From contig NZ_JACHVS010000001.1 in assembly GCF_014190875.1 (NCBI RefSeq), positions 372,001 to 436,000 of the forward strand: a DNA stretch of 64,000 bases, written 5' to 3'. The stretch's first letter is position 1; the number at the start of each line of letters is the position of its first letter. Below, piece by piece: positions 26,815 through 36,080 of this stretch. A model generated the notes under the pieces. The model saw only the letters and a list, made by a program, of their open reading frames with translations, searched no databases and was not told the origin of the DNA. This stretch comes from Paeniglutamicibacter cryotolerans (GTDB taxonomy: Bacteria > Actinomycetota > Actinomycetes > Actinomycetales > Micrococcaceae). The position numbers and the translations under genes were made by a program.

Positions 26815-29598
26815 CTAGTCCGCTTGCTTCTTGGGCGCGGCCTTCTTGGCCGGCGCCTTCTTCGCGGGGGCTTTCTTGGCCGGTGCCTTCTTGGCGGCGG
26901 CGGTGCGCTTGACCGGGCCCTTGGCACGCTTCTCGGCCAGCAGCTCGATGGCCTTCTCGCGGGTCAGCTCCTGCAGGGGCGTGTCGCGGGGAACGGTGAT
27001 GTTGGTGATGCCGTCGGTGATGTACTCGCCGAACCGGCCCTCCTTGACCACGATGTTCTTCTCCGAGACCGGGTCCAGCCCGAATTCGGCCAGCGGCGGC
27101 ACTGCGGCACGGGCACCACGGACCTTGGGCGTCGAGTAGATCTCCAGCGCCTGCTCGAGCGTGATCGTGAAGATCTCAGCCTCGGAGCCGATGGAGCGCG
27201 AGTCGCTGCCCTTCTTCAGGTACGGCCCGAAGCGGCCGTTCTGCACGGTGATTTCCTCGCCGTCGGCATCGGTGCCCAGCACGCGGGGCAGCGAAATCAG
27301 CTGCAGCGCCTCCTCGAGGGTGACGCTCTCCACGCTCATGTCCTTGAACAGTGAACCAGTGCGCGGCTTGGCCTTGGTGGGCTTCTTCGGCGGCTTCGGC
27401 TTGCCGTTCTTGTAGTACTCGAGCGGTTGCGCCGCAAGTTCCTCGGCGGTGGGTTCCACGATGACCTCGGTGACGTAGGCGCCGTAGCGCCCGTCCTTGG
27501 CCACGATGGTGCGCCCGGTTTCCGGATCGGTTCCCAGCACGCGCTCCGAGGGGCCGGAGCTCTCCATGAGCTCGATGGCCTTCTCCGCCGTCAGCTCGTC
27601 GGGGGCCAGATCCTCAGGAACGTTGGCGCGCTGCGGTTCGGTGCCCTCAGGGGCATCGGCCGGCAGCGGCTTTTCCAGGTAGGGGCCGAATTTGCCCACG
27701 CGCAGCACGATGCCCGGGGCGATGTCGATGGAGTTGATGGCGCGGGCGTCGATGTCGCCCAGGTTCTCCACCACGGACTGCAGGCCGTCGTTGGCGCCCT
27801 CGTGGCCGAAGTAGAAGTCCTTCAGCCACTGGGTGCGGGCGCGGTTGCCATGGGCGATCTCGTCCAGGTCGTCCTCGAGGCGCGCGGTGAAGTCGTAGTC
27901 GACGTACTTGCCGAAGTGCTCCTCCAGCAGCCGGATCACGGAGAACGCGATCCAGCTCGGCACCAGGGCGCCGCCGCGCTTGGTCACGTAGCCGCGGTCC
28001 ATGATCGTGGAGATCGTCGGCGCGAACGTGGACGGACGACCGATCTCCCGCGATTCCAGTTCGGCGACGATCGATGCCTCGGTGTAGCGGGCCGGCGGCG
28101 TGGTGGTGTGCCCTGCCGCTTCGATGTCGCTGCCGCGCAGCGGGTCGGCGACGCTGAGCTGGGGCAGGCGTGCCTCGCCGTCGGTCTGCGCGTCCTGGTC
28201 CCGCGGTGCGTCGGTCCCCTCCTCGTAGGCTGCCATGAAGCCGCGGAAGGTGATGACCGTGCCCGAGGCGGCGAATTCGGCGCGCTGGGCCGTGGTGGAC
28301 ATGCCGGCCAACCGGATGGTCGCGGTGGAGCCCTTGGCATCGGCCATCTGCGAGGCGACGGTGCGCTTCCAGATCAGCTCATAGAGCTTGAACTCGTCCG
28401 GGGACAACGCGGCGCGCACGGAGGCCGGGCGGCGGAAGGAGTCCCCGGCGGGGCGGATGGCCTCGTGGGCCTCCTGCGCCGAATCGGACTTCGACTTGTA
28501 CACACGCTTTGCAGCCGGCACCGAATCCGCGCCATAGAGCTCGGCGGCCTGCTTGCGCGCCGCGTTCACCGCCTCGTTGGAGAGGAAGACCGAGTCGGTA
28601 CGCATATAGGTGATGTAGCCGTTTTCATACAGGCGCTGGGCAACCTGCATAGTCGACTTGGAACTCCAACGCAGCTTGCGCGAGGCTTCCTGCTGCAGCG
28701 TGGAGGTGGTGAACGGAGCCGTCGGACGGCGGGTGTAGGGCTTTTCCTCGACGCTGGTGACGGCGAAGGAGGCCTCGGCCAGTCCGGAGGACAGCGCCTG
28801 CGCCGCCGATTCGTCGAGGTGGATGATCCCGGTGCCGGACTTCGGGGTCTTGAGCACGCCGCGGTCATCGAAGTCGCGGCCCGAGGCGACGCGTGCGCCA
28901 TCGACGGTGCTCAACTTGGCCCGGAAGGACTCGCCGGAGGTCGTCGCGAAGGTGCCGGCGAGGTCCCAGTATGAGGCGCTGCGGAACGCCATGCGCTCGC
29001 GCTCGCGCTCGACGACCAGTCGGGTCGCCACCGACTGCACGCGGCCGGCGGACAGGCCGCGGGCCACCTTGCGCCAGAGCACCGGTGAGATCTCGTAGCC
29101 GTAGAGGCGGTCCAGCACGCGGCGGGTTTCCTGGGCGTTGACCAGATCGGTGTCCAGCTCGCGGATGTTCTCCATCGCGCGGGAAATGCCCTCCTGGGTG
29201 ATTTCCGTAAACGCCATGCGGTAGACCGGGACCTTGGGCTTGAGCACCTGGAGCAGGTGCCATGCGATGGCTTCGCCTTCGCGGTCCGCATCGGTTGCGA
29301 GGTAGAGGGCGTCGGCATCCTTGAGCTTGGCCTTCAGCTCTGCGACGCGCTTCTTCTTGTCCGGGTAGACGACGTAGTAGGGGTCGAAGTCGTTCTCGAC
29401 ATCGACGGCGAACTTGCCGTACGGCCCCTTCTTCATCTCCGCCGGGAGTTCGGCGGGCTGCGCCAAATCGCGGATGTGCCCCACCGAGGCATCCACTTCG
29501 AAGCCCTCGCCCAAATACTTGGCGATGGACTTGCTCTTTGCCGGAGACTCGACGATCACGAGTTTCTTGCCGGTCTTTTCCTTGGCCTTGGCGGGCAC
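26815..29598 (-). CDS. topA: DNA topoisomerase I
   Basis: Relaxes negatively supercoiled DNA by single-strand passage. The 927-residue protein starts with a TOPRIM domain ([17 protein letters not shown], then [14 protein letters not shown]). The active tyrosine is in [10 protein letters not shown] at about residue 331. The C-terminal part has several zinc-free repeats of the form [11 protein letters not shown] or [11 protein letters not shown] (about 590-870), as in actinobacteria. It ends with a Lys/Ala tail made of a repeated KKAPA unit, which in mycobacterial TopA supports strand binding (general knowledge). GTG 29598 follows AGGAG. Confidence 0.95.
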   Translation of the reverse strand: MPAKAKEKTGKKLVIVESPAKSKSIAKYLGEGFEVDASVGHIRDLAQPAELPAEMKKGPYGKFAVDVENDFDPYYVVYPDKKKRVAELKAKLKDADALYLATDADREGEAIAWHLLQVLKPKVPVYRMAFTEITQEGISRAMENIRELDTDLVNAQETRRVLDRLYGYEISPVLWRKVARGLSAGRVQSVATRLVVERERERMAFRSASYWDLAGTFATTSGESFRAKLSTVDGARVASGRDFDDRGVLKTPKSGTGIIHLDESAAQALSSGLAEASFAVTSVEEKPYTRRPTAPFTTSTLQQEASRKLRWSSKSTMQVAQRLYENGYITYMRTDSVFLSNEAVNAARKQAAELYGADSVPAAKRVYKSKSDSAQEAHEAIRPAGDSFRRPASVRAALSPDEFKLYELIWKRTVASQMADAKGSTATIRLAGMSTTAQRAEFAASGTVITFRGFMAAYEEGTDAPRDQDAQTDGEARLPQLSVADPLRGSDIEAAGHTTTPPARYTEASIVAELESREIGRPSTFAPTISTIMDRGYVTKRGGALVPSWIAFSVIRLLEEHFGKYVDYDFTARLEDDLDEIAHGNRARTQWLKDFYFGHEGANDGLQSVVENLGDIDARAINSIDIAPGIVLRVGKFGPYLEKPLPADAPEGTEPQRANVPEDLAPDELTAEKAIELMESSGPSERVLGTDPETGRTIVAKDGRYGAYVTEVIVEPTAEELAAQPLEYYKNGKPKPPKKPTKAKPRTGSLFKDMSVESVTLEEALQLISLPRVLGTDADGEEITVQNGRFGPYLKKGSDSRSIGSEAEIFTITLEQALEIYSTPKVRGARAAVPPLAEFGLDPVSEKNIVVKEGRFGEYITDGITNITVPRDTPLQELTREKAIELLAEKRAKGPVKRTAAAKKAPAKKAPAKKAPAKKAAPKKQAD

Positions 29599-29742
29599 AG
29601 CACTCCTATTGCAGCCGGTGGCATGACTTGACCGTCACACCGCACATTCCTGCTCTAGGTTAGCCGCATTAATGCGGCGCGAGGCAAGCGGCGGCGATTG
29701 CTGTGGCCAATGACGCATCGCGCGACGGGCCCGGGGCCGCCC

Positions 29743-30375
29743 TCAGTCGGTGATTTCGGGCAGGAAGGAAAGCATGTAGTAAAGCCGCTCGCCGTCGATG
29801 CCGCGTTCCTCGGGAAGCGCCATCGCCTCGTATTCGTCGACCACCGCATAGACCCGCTTGATGAATTCGTCCCGCTGGGACCTGTTCAGGAAGACCATGC
29901 CGGAGGTCAGCACCGGGGCCAGGCCCTCCACCGGTTCGATCCCCGCGGCACGATCGGCGTCGCGGCGCTGGATTTCCGAGCTCAGCCGTTCCCTGAACGC
30001 ATTCAGCTGCACGTTCAGATAGGCGCTCTTCGCCGATGCCGAATCGTTGAGCGATCCGAGCACCAGCGAATCGCCCGCTGCCTTCCAGCGCCGCTCGCGC
30101 CCGTCGCTGCCCGATGCCGCCCGCTCCACGTAGCCGTATTTCTCCAACGCCCGCAGGTGGTAGCTCATGGCGCTGGGCGTCAATTGGCAGCGCGAGGCGA
30201 GCTCGGTGGCCGTGCGGGTGGACTGCGAGGCGAACAGTTCCTCCAGCACGGCAAGGCGCGCCTCGTGCGCCAGCGCGCGGATCGCCTGCGGATCGCTGAT
30301 CACCACGGGGTTCCGGGCGGCATGGATGGCCGGCAGGTCCGCGGGGACTCCTGCCGGCACTGTGTTCTGGCTCAT
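29743..30375 (-). CDS. ArsR/helix-turn-helix transcriptional regulator
   Basis: A 210-residue regulator with a winged helix at about 30-95 (IRALAHEARLAVLEELFASQSTRTATELASRCQLTPSAMSYHLRALEKYGYVE). The C-terminal half is helical and Arg/Glu-rich (about 120-195), probably for dimerisation or ligand binding. The target and signal are unknown. It ends about 140 bp upstream of topA on the same strand and follows the methyltransferase gene by 11 bp. A link to topoisomerase expression is not supported. Confidence 0.82.
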   Translation of the reverse strand: MSQNTVPAGVPADLPAIHAARNPVVISDPQAIRALAHEARLAVLEELFASQSTRTATELASRCQLTPSAMSYHLRALEKYGYVERAASGSDGRERRWKAAGDSLVLGSLNDSASAKSAYLNVQLNAFRERLSSEIQRRDADRAAGIEPVEGLAPVLTSGMVFLNRSQRDEFIKRVYAVVDEYEAMALPEERGIDGERLYYMLSFLPEITD

Positions 30376-30386
30376 GTGGAAAAACT

Positions 30387-32027
30387 TTAGCGCTTGTTTC
30401 GCATCTGCAACAGGAAGCCCCGCGTAACAAGTCGGGACACTCCGTCATGCAACCGATCGACGAAATCAGGATCGCCGTCCCCGAGCAGCGAATCAAGCGC
30501 ACCGACCAGCTGATCTACGCTCAAATCTCCGTCGCAGGCCGAGACGAAACCGGCGAGTTCGGTGCTGAGCAATTCGGTCCGGCGCAGACCGGCGCCCTGG
30601 CGCAACAGGATCACACCCGGGTGCTCGGCACCGGGACGCTGGTGCCGTTCCTCGGTGACATCCTCGGCGACCAGCAGGTGCTCGGAGCCCAGGTCGCTCG
30701 CTGCCAGCAGGTCCGCCGCGGCGACGGCGGCCGCCAAGTACTGGCCCACCGGCTGCTCGATCGGGTAGCCGATTTCCTCGAAGCGCCAGCTCAGCGGTCG
30801 GATCTCCGAGTTTTCCGGGCGACGCAGCCAGACCATGCCGAAGCCCACGGCCGCCACGGACCGGGAAGCGAAGTCGTCCAGATACTGCTCGTAGTGCTCG
30901 GCATAGGCCTCCGGGTCACGGGACTCCGAGGAATCCCGCAGCCACGTTTCCGCATATTCGCTGGGCGTAGCCGTTTCGCGCTGGATGAACCAGGCCTCCG
31001 TCGCCGGGTCCAGCCAAGAGCGCGGGCCGAGCTGCCACGCCGGGATTTCCTGCTCGTCGGTGTCCTGTGCGTCGATGTCCGGTTTGGCTCCGATTTCCCA
31101 GTTCGCCAGCATCTGGGCCACACCGCCGGGGCGCAGCACCGAGGGGATTCCGGCGATGAGCTCGGCAACCAGGCGGTCCCCGGGCAGCCCGCCATCGCGG
31201 TAGGTGTACTGGTCCGCAGTCGATTCGCCACTGCGGCGCGGGGTGATCACGAATGGCGGGTTGGATACGACAAGGTCGAATTCCTCCCCGGCAACCGGTT
31301 CGAGCAGGCTACCCAGGCGCAGCTGCACGCGTGCGCCCAGGTCCGCCGGGTCCAGGCCCAGGGCCGCGTGGTTCAGCAGCAGGTTGAAGCGGGTGAACGC
31401 CAGCGCGCGTTCGGAAATGTCGGTGGCGACGGCCGTGCGGGCATGGGCGAGCAGGTGGAAAAGCTGGATCCCGCAGCCGGTGCCCAGGTCCAGCGCGCGC
31501 TCGACCTGCGGACGCACGGTGATTTGGGCCAGCGTCAGCGATGCCTGCCCGATGCCCAGCACATGGTCGTGGCGAAGCACACCGGTACGCTGGTGGGCGC
31601 CAGGATCGCTGGCCACCCAGAGTTCGGCATCGGCATCGGAGGCGTGCGGGCGCAGGTCGACCGAGGCGCGCCAGTTTCCGGAATCGGACTGCTCGATCAG
31701 CCCGAGTTCCACCAGCCCGGCAATCCGCAGCACCGGGAAGGCGGCGTCCAACGCGTCGGCGTCGAACTCGCGTCCCAGCATCCACAGGCCCAATTGCACG
31801 GCGAGCGCCGCGGGTCGCGGGGCGGCATAGGCCCCGCGCAGCACCAGCAGCGCGGGAACCAGCTGGTCCCGGTGCAGTGCGGCGTTGGCCTCGGGGCCCA
31901 GGAGCGCCGAAATGGCGTCGTGGCCGAATTCCGCGGCACGCAGGTCGGCGGCCAGCGCATCGAGCAGACTCTGGTCGGTACTGCGCGGGGCATCGCTGAT
32001 GGCGGAGAATTCTGGTGTTTGAATCAC
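30387..32027 (-). CDS. N5-glutamine-type SAM-dependent methyltransferase
   Basis: A 546-residue protein with an N-terminal helical substrate domain, a class I methyltransferase fold (LDLGTGCGIQLFHLLA near residue 195) and the catalytic NPPF motif (VSNPPFVITP) used by enzymes that methylate glutamine or nucleic-acid bases. The C-terminal 200 residues are an extra domain found in actinobacterial relatives. The substrate is unknown; protein glutamine or RNA are the usual choices. It is divergent from a GNAT gene, with 59 bp between starts. Confidence 0.83.
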   Translation of the reverse strand: MIQTPEFSAISDAPRSTDQSLLDALAADLRAAEFGHDAISALLGPEANAALHRDQLVPALLVLRGAYAAPRPAALAVQLGLWMLGREFDADALDAAFPVLRIAGLVELGLIEQSDSGNWRASVDLRPHASDADAELWVASDPGAHQRTGVLRHDHVLGIGQASLTLAQITVRPQVERALDLGTGCGIQLFHLLAHARTAVATDISERALAFTRFNLLLNHAALGLDPADLGARVQLRLGSLLEPVAGEEFDLVVSNPPFVITPRRSGESTADQYTYRDGGLPGDRLVAELIAGIPSVLRPGGVAQMLANWEIGAKPDIDAQDTDEQEIPAWQLGPRSWLDPATEAWFIQRETATPSEYAETWLRDSSESRDPEAYAEHYEQYLDDFASRSVAAVGFGMVWLRRPENSEIRPLSWRFEEIGYPIEQPVGQYLAAAVAAADLLAASDLGSEHLLVAEDVTEERHQRPGAEHPGVILLRQGAGLRRTELLSTELAGFVSACDGDLSVDQLVGALDSLLGDGDPDFVDRLHDGVSRLVTRGFLLQMRNKR

Positions 32028-32086
32028 CCCACGAGTCTATCGAGCCGACGGCGTCGGGCCATCCCCGTTTGAGTAGGATGTATCCC

Positions 32087-32659
32087 ATGCCCCACGTCAC
32101 CACCACACACCTGCAGCTGCTTTCCCGCGACGAATTCGTCCCGTGCGAACGTCCGCTTCCCGCCGCGGCCGAGATCGCGCGCGTGGAGGCCATCACCCCC
32201 GAATTCAGTAAGTTCCTCTACCGGTCGGTGGGCAGCAGCTGGCAGTGGGCCGACCGCCTGACACTGACCCGCTCCGCTTGGGATGCGGCGCTACGGGCCC
32301 CAGGAAGCGAAACCCACGTGCTCTATGCCGGTGGTGCCCCGGCCGGATACATCGAGCTGGGCGCCGTGGCGACGCCGGCCGGGACCGAGGTCGAGATCGT
32401 GTACTTCGGCCTGTTCCCGGAGGCGGCCGGCCACGGCTTAGGTGGACCCCTGCTAAGCGAGGGCATCGCCCGGGCCTGGGACATCGATGCGCGTCACGCG
32501 GGCTTCGGTCCGGTTACCCGGGTCTGGCTGCACACCTGCTCGCTGGATTCCCCCTCCGCCATCGGCGTCTACGAAAAGCGCGGCCTGACCGTGTTCCACA
32601 CCGAATCCGAGGACATCGAACCCGGCGATGCACTCGCCGGGTTGTGGCCCCGGGCCTGA
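32087..32659 (+). CDS. GNAT family N-acetyltransferase
   Basis: A 190-residue GNAT-fold acyltransferase. The pattern includes YAGGAPAGYIELG (strand 4), EIVYFGLFPEAAGHGLGGPLLSEGIARAW, which carries the acetyl-CoA pyrophosphate loop, and VWLHTCSLDSPSAIGVYEKRGL, the classic C-terminal signature. The acceptor substrate is unknown. ATG 32087 has AGGA 8 bases upstream and is preferred over ATGs further upstream. Confidence 0.87.
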   Translation: MPHVTTTHLQLLSRDEFVPCERPLPAAAEIARVEAITPEFSKFLYRSVGSSWQWADRLTLTRSAWDAALRAPGSETHVLYAGGAPAGYIELGAVATPAGTEVEIVYFGLFPEAAGHGLGGPLLSEGIARAWDIDARHAGFGPVTRVWLHTCSLDSPSAIGVYEKRGLTVFHTESEDIEPGDALAGLWPRA

Positions 32660-32667
32660 GCACCACA

Positions 32668-32691
32668 ACCTCAAGACCCGGTCCTTGAGGT
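32668..32691. terminator. Terminator hairpin
   Basis: ACCTCAAG (32668-32675) pairs with CTTGAGGT (32684-32691) around an 8-base loop. It separates the convergent GNAT and ABC permease genes. Confidence 0.7.
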
Positions 32692-32724
32692 GCAGGCTGT
32701 CCCCCGTGCGGAGGTTCAGTGGAA

Positions 32725-33486
32725 CTACGCGATCCTGCGGCGGTAGGCGAGCATGGCAACGGCGTATGCGGCGAGCAGCAGGCCCAGGCACCAGCCGAGC
32801 GCTACCCAGATGCCCGTGCCGAGGGGCTGCGCCGTGAGCAGGTCCCTGATCGTGTTCACGATCGAGGTGACCGGCTGGTTCTCGGCGAAGGCCCGGACCG
32901 GGCCCGGCATGGTGTCGGTGGGGACAAACGCGGAGCTGATGAACGGCAGGAAGATCAGCGGGTAGGAGAACGCGCTGGCACCGTCCACCGTCTTCGCCGT
33001 GAGCCCGGCGATGACCGCCAGCCAGGTCAGCGCCAACGTGAACAGGGCCAGGATCCCGGCCACGGCGAACCATGCCGATACCCCGGCCGCCGAGCGGAAT
33101 CCCATGAGCAGTGCCACGAGCACCACGACGATCAGCGAGACCAGGTTGGCTACCAGCGATGTCATCACGTGCGCCCACAGCACTGAGGAGCGCGCTATGG
33201 GCATCGACGCGAACCGTTCGAAGATGCCGCTTTTCAGGTCCAGGAAGAGCCGGTAGGCGGTGTAGGAGATGCCCGAGGCGATGGTGATCAGCAGGATGCC
33301 GGGCAGCAGGTAGTCCACGTAGTTGCCGGACCCCGCGGTGATGGCCCCGCCGAAGACGTAGACGAACAGCAGCATGAAGCAGATCGGCATGACGGTGGTG
33401 GTGATGATGGTGTCCATGCTGCGCATGATGTGGCGCAGGGAGCGTCCCAGCAGGACGGCCGTGTCGCCGAAGAAGTGCTTGTTCAT
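32725..33486 (-). CDS. ABC-2 type exporter permease (DrrB-like)
   Basis: A 253-residue membrane protein with six hydrophobic segments and the conserved loop MPIARSSVLWAHVMTSL, a pattern of ABC-2 drug or lipid exporters such as DrrB. It is the last gene of the PadR operon and lies 9 bp after its ATPase. The cargo cannot be identified. The arrangement with PadR and DUF1048 is typical of inducible efflux modules in actinobacteria and firmicutes. Confidence 0.88.
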   Translation of the reverse strand: MNKHFFGDTAVLLGRSLRHIMRSMDTIITTTVMPICFMLLFVYVFGGAITAGSGNYVDYLLPGILLITIASGISYTAYRLFLDLKSGIFERFASMPIARSSVLWAHVMTSLVANLVSLIVVVLVALLMGFRSAAGVSAWFAVAGILALFTLALTWLAVIAGLTAKTVDGASAFSYPLIFLPFISSAFVPTDTMPGPVRAFAENQPVTSIVNTIRDLLTAQPLGTGIWVALGWCLGLLLAAYAVAMLAYRRRIA

Positions 33487-33495
33487 GATGCTGCC

Positions 33496-34326
33496 CTACC
33501 CTCGTCTTCCGGCGCTGCCCGGGGAACCCCCGGTGCCGTCGCCGTTGTCGCCGTCGTCACCGTTGTCACCGACCAAGGCGAAGAAGACGTCCTCGAGGGT
33601 GGGCTGCTTCTCGATATACTCGACCGTGGCCGGCGGAAGCAGCGCCTTGAGTTCGGCCAGGGTGCCGTTCACGATGATCCGGCCCTCGTTCAGGATGCCG
33701 ATCCGGTCGGCGAGTTGTTCGGCCTCGTCCAGGTACTGCGTGGTGAGCAGCACCGTGGTGCCCCGGCCCGCGAGGTCCCGCACCGCCTGCCAGACCTCGA
33801 TGCGCGCCTGCGGGTCGAGCCCCGTCGTCGGCTCGTCCAGGAAGATCACCGGCGGGTTCCCGATCAGGCTCATCGCCAGATCCAGGCGGCGGCGCATGCC
33901 GCCGGAATACTCCGACACCTTGCGCCCTGCGGCATCGGCCAGGGAAAAGCGCTCCAGCAGGTCCCCGGCGATGCTGCCCGGGTTGCCCAGGTGCCGCAGC
34001 CGGGCCATCAGGACCAGGTTTTCCCGGCCGGTGAGGACCTCGTCGACGGCGGCGAACTGCCCGGTGAGGCTGATGGATTCGCGCACCTTCTCCGGCCGGG
34101 TGTAGACGTCGAAGCCGTTGACGCCCGCGGTGCCGGCATCGGCCTTCTGGAGGGTGGCCAGGATGTTCACCACAGTGGTCTTGCCTGCCCCGTTCGGGCC
34201 GAGTAGGGCGAAGATGCTGCCCCGTGCCACGTCGAAGTCGACGCCGCGCAGCACTTCGAGTTTCTTGTATGACTTGCCCAGGCCCCGCACTTCGATGGCG
34301 GGCCCCCGGTTCTGGTCGGTTCCCAT
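33496..34326 (-). CDS. ABC exporter ATPase (daunorubicin-resistance type)
   Basis: A 276-residue ATPase with Walker A GPNGAGKTTVVNIL, the ABC signature EYSGGMRRRLDLAM, Walker B VIFLDEPTTGLD and the H-loop region replaced by TTQYLDEA, a substitution common in the DrrA subfamily. The C-terminus ends with a Gly/Asp-rich stretch (GDNGDDGDNGDGTGG). It pairs with the following permease. Expression is probably induced by a ligand of the PadR repressor (inference). Confidence 0.92.
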   Translation of the reverse strand: MGTDQNRGPAIEVRGLGKSYKKLEVLRGVDFDVARGSIFALLGPNGAGKTTVVNILATLQKADAGTAGVNGFDVYTRPEKVRESISLTGQFAAVDEVLTGRENLVLMARLRHLGNPGSIAGDLLERFSLADAAGRKVSEYSGGMRRRLDLAMSLIGNPPVIFLDEPTTGLDPQARIEVWQAVRDLAGRGTTVLLTTQYLDEAEQLADRIGILNEGRIIVNGTLAELKALLPPATVEYIEKQPTLEDVFFALVGDNGDDGDNGDGTGGSPGSAGRRG

Positions 34327-34344
34327 CTTGCTGTGCCGCCTTCG

Positions 34345-34716
34345 CTAGGGCTGCTGCCCGTTGCCGGCGACCGCGTCGATGCTCTTGGCCAGACGTTCGC
34401 GTTCCTTGTTGATCCACTGGCCCTCGGCGTAGTTCGCGAGGAACTCCTCGGCGAACCCGACCGGGTCGGTCCCGACGATCGCGCGGATCGGGGTTCCGGC
34501 GGCGGCGCCCTGCTCGAAGAGGTCGGCGAGGTCTTCGAGCATGTTCACCATGACGTCGCCCTTCGTGATCGCCCCGAAGTACATCAGGTACCGCTCAAGC
34601 GCATCGGTCGCCGTGCGGTAGTGCGCGGGCAGCTGCTTCTTGCGCTCCTTGTAGGCCCGGTACTGCTTCTTCTGTTCGAGTGATCCGGTGATCTGCTCGA
34701 CCCATGCCATGCTCAT
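34345..34716 (-). CDS. DUF1048 protein
   Basis: A 123-residue soluble helical protein of the DUF1048 family, which is typically found between a PadR regulator and an ABC exporter. The N-terminus has an EQKKQYRAYKERKKQLP helix, and acidic and hydrophobic residues alternate after it. The function is unknown. Its start overlaps the PadR stop (ATGA at 34713-34716), and it is followed by the ATPase gene, so the four genes form one operon. Confidence 0.85.
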   Translation of the reverse strand: MSMAWVEQITGSLEQKKQYRAYKERKKQLPAHYRTATDALERYLMYFGAITKGDVMVNMLEDLADLFEQGAAAGTPIRAIVGTDPVGFAEEFLANYAEGQWINKERERLAKSIDAVAGNGQQP

Positions 34717-35048
34717 GACTGCTTCCTTCCCTGGTGGAGCCGCTCCAGCCGTTCGGACAGGAAGCCCCATGTTTTCCAGAATTCATCGAGGCATTCCCGG
34801 CCCCGGGTGTTGAGGGAGTACACCTTGCGCGGTGGACCCTTCTCCGAGGGGACCTTGGCCACCTCGACGAGGCCGTTCTTTTCGACCCTGACCAGGAGCG
34901 CGTAGACGGTGCCCTCGGCGATGTCGACGAAGCCCTGCTCGCGCAGCCGGGCGGTGATGTCGTATCCGTACGCCGGTTCCCCGGCCAGGATCTCCAGCAC
35001 GATGCCCTCCAGCGTGCCCTTGAGCATCTCGGTCATTTGCTTGCCCAT
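34713..35048 (-). CDS. PadR-family transcriptional regulator
   Basis: A 111-residue PadR repressor with the winged helix MLKGTLEGIVLEILAGEPAYGYDITARL and the wing EGTVYALLVRVEKNGLVE, followed by a helical dimerisation arm. The ATG at 35048 has AGGGGG 6 bases upstream; a longer frame from 35078 is rejected. It should repress its own operon through the palindrome near its promoter and release it when a drug-like ligand binds (family knowledge). Confidence 0.92.
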   Translation of the reverse strand: MGKQMTEMLKGTLEGIVLEILAGEPAYGYDITARLREQGFVDIAEGTVYALLVRVEKNGLVEVAKVPSEKGPPRKVYSLNTRGRECLDEFWKTWGFLSERLERLHQGRKQS

Positions 35049-35087
35049 GAAGCACCCCCTTCGGCTACTCAGCGTCATTGACTACCA

Positions 35088-35098
35088 CTACATAGTAG
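35088..35098. promoter_or_regulatory. Candidate PadR operator overlapping the -10 box
   Basis: CTACATAGTAG is an inverted repeat with CTAC/GTAG arms, nested in a wider CTAC...GTAG pair (35082-35085 and 35105-35108). On the minus strand it includes TACTAT, a good -10 sequence about 44 bp upstream of the PadR start. The site could be bound by PadR (inference). Confidence 0.45.
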
Positions 35099-35164
35099 CA
35101 CCGAGTAGCTGCCGCGCAAGGGGTGGTTCCCGTGCCTCCGGACCCAGCGCGACCCCTGGATGAG

Positions 35165-35455
35165 TCAGCGCACGGAACGCGCCGACGCCGGGGGCTCGCC
35201 GATGTCGGCTATGTCATGCCCGGCGCACGGATTCCGGGTGGCAGTTGCCCGATGGATGCGGGAGAACCGGAACCAGCGGATTGCACCACGCAGCCGGCAC
35301 CAGGCCACCAGCAGCCAGCGTCCGCCGCTGAAGGCGAAGATCATCGGCTCCACCTCCCGCCGCGTGGGCGTACCACCGGCGTCCAGGTAGTTGATGTTGA
35401 TGCTGACCTGCTCGATGAGCGCGTGCTCGAGCACCGACATGACATGTCGCGGGGC
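35165..35455 (-). pseudogene. C-terminal remnant of a WYL-domain regulator
   Basis: The minus-strand frame reads as the end of a YafY/WYL regulator: EHALIEQVSININYLDAGG, then REVEPMIFAFSGGRWLLVAWCRLRGAIRWFRFSRIHRAT. The DNA-binding N-terminus is missing; upstream sequence belongs to a hydrolase fragment on the other strand. A short protein could still be translated from ATG 35491, but without the HTH it could not act as a regulator. It is called a pseudogene with moderate certainty. Confidence 0.65.
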
Positions 35456-35514
35456 TCCCGGCTCGACGTCGACCCACACCCGGTGCGACATTTGCTCGGC
35501 ACGGCGCCGGGCCA

Positions 35515-35979
35515 CCGGTATCGGCACTGCTGGACTCCAGCCCCGCGGCCGTCCGCCGGGCCATCTACGTCGACAGCGGGCCCACCGGCGACGACACAGC
35601 AATCGACGAGCGGTTCCCGGCCGATGCGGTTGAAGCAGTCCTGCCGCCGTTCGACCAGCTGAGCGCCAGCCTGGACGGGCTCACGCCCGATGACCTCGCC
35701 CGGTTCCGGGATGGGGCGGTGCCCGTGTCGGGGCCCGTCATGCGCGAACGGATCCGGCTGTGCAACGATGCCCGACGCGATGTCCCGACGACCATCATCG
35801 CCTGCTCGTACCCCGCAGATGTGCTGATGTCCATGGCCCGCGAGGGAGTGCCGATGATGGCCGAGGTCGCCCGGCTGCGCCGGCTCAGGCTGATCGACCT
35901 GCCCACCGGACACTGGCCGATGTGGAGCCGCCCGGAAGACCTCGCGGCGGCCATCTCGACGGAAGCCGGGCTCGACTAG
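35515..35979 (+). pseudogene. C-terminal remnant of an alpha/beta hydrolase
   Basis: The plus-strand frame reads VSALLDSSPAAVRRAIYVDSGPTG and continues through VPTTIIACSYPADV to LPTGHWPMWSRPEDLAAAI, the typical C-terminal half of an alpha/beta hydrolase, with the catalytic histidine in GHWPMW. The N-terminal half, including the nucleophile elbow, is absent; the sequence before about 35515 belongs to the WYL fragment. Together they look like an old deletion that joined two divergent genes at their 5' ends. Confidence 0.7.
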
Positions 35980-36080
35980 GGGTTTTCGCCGGGCTGGCGT
36001 CGGCGGGTCGATAGGCTGGTGACATAACCGTTTACACCACCACAGCACAGCGCTCAAACCGATCCCGACTAGGTCTTTCA

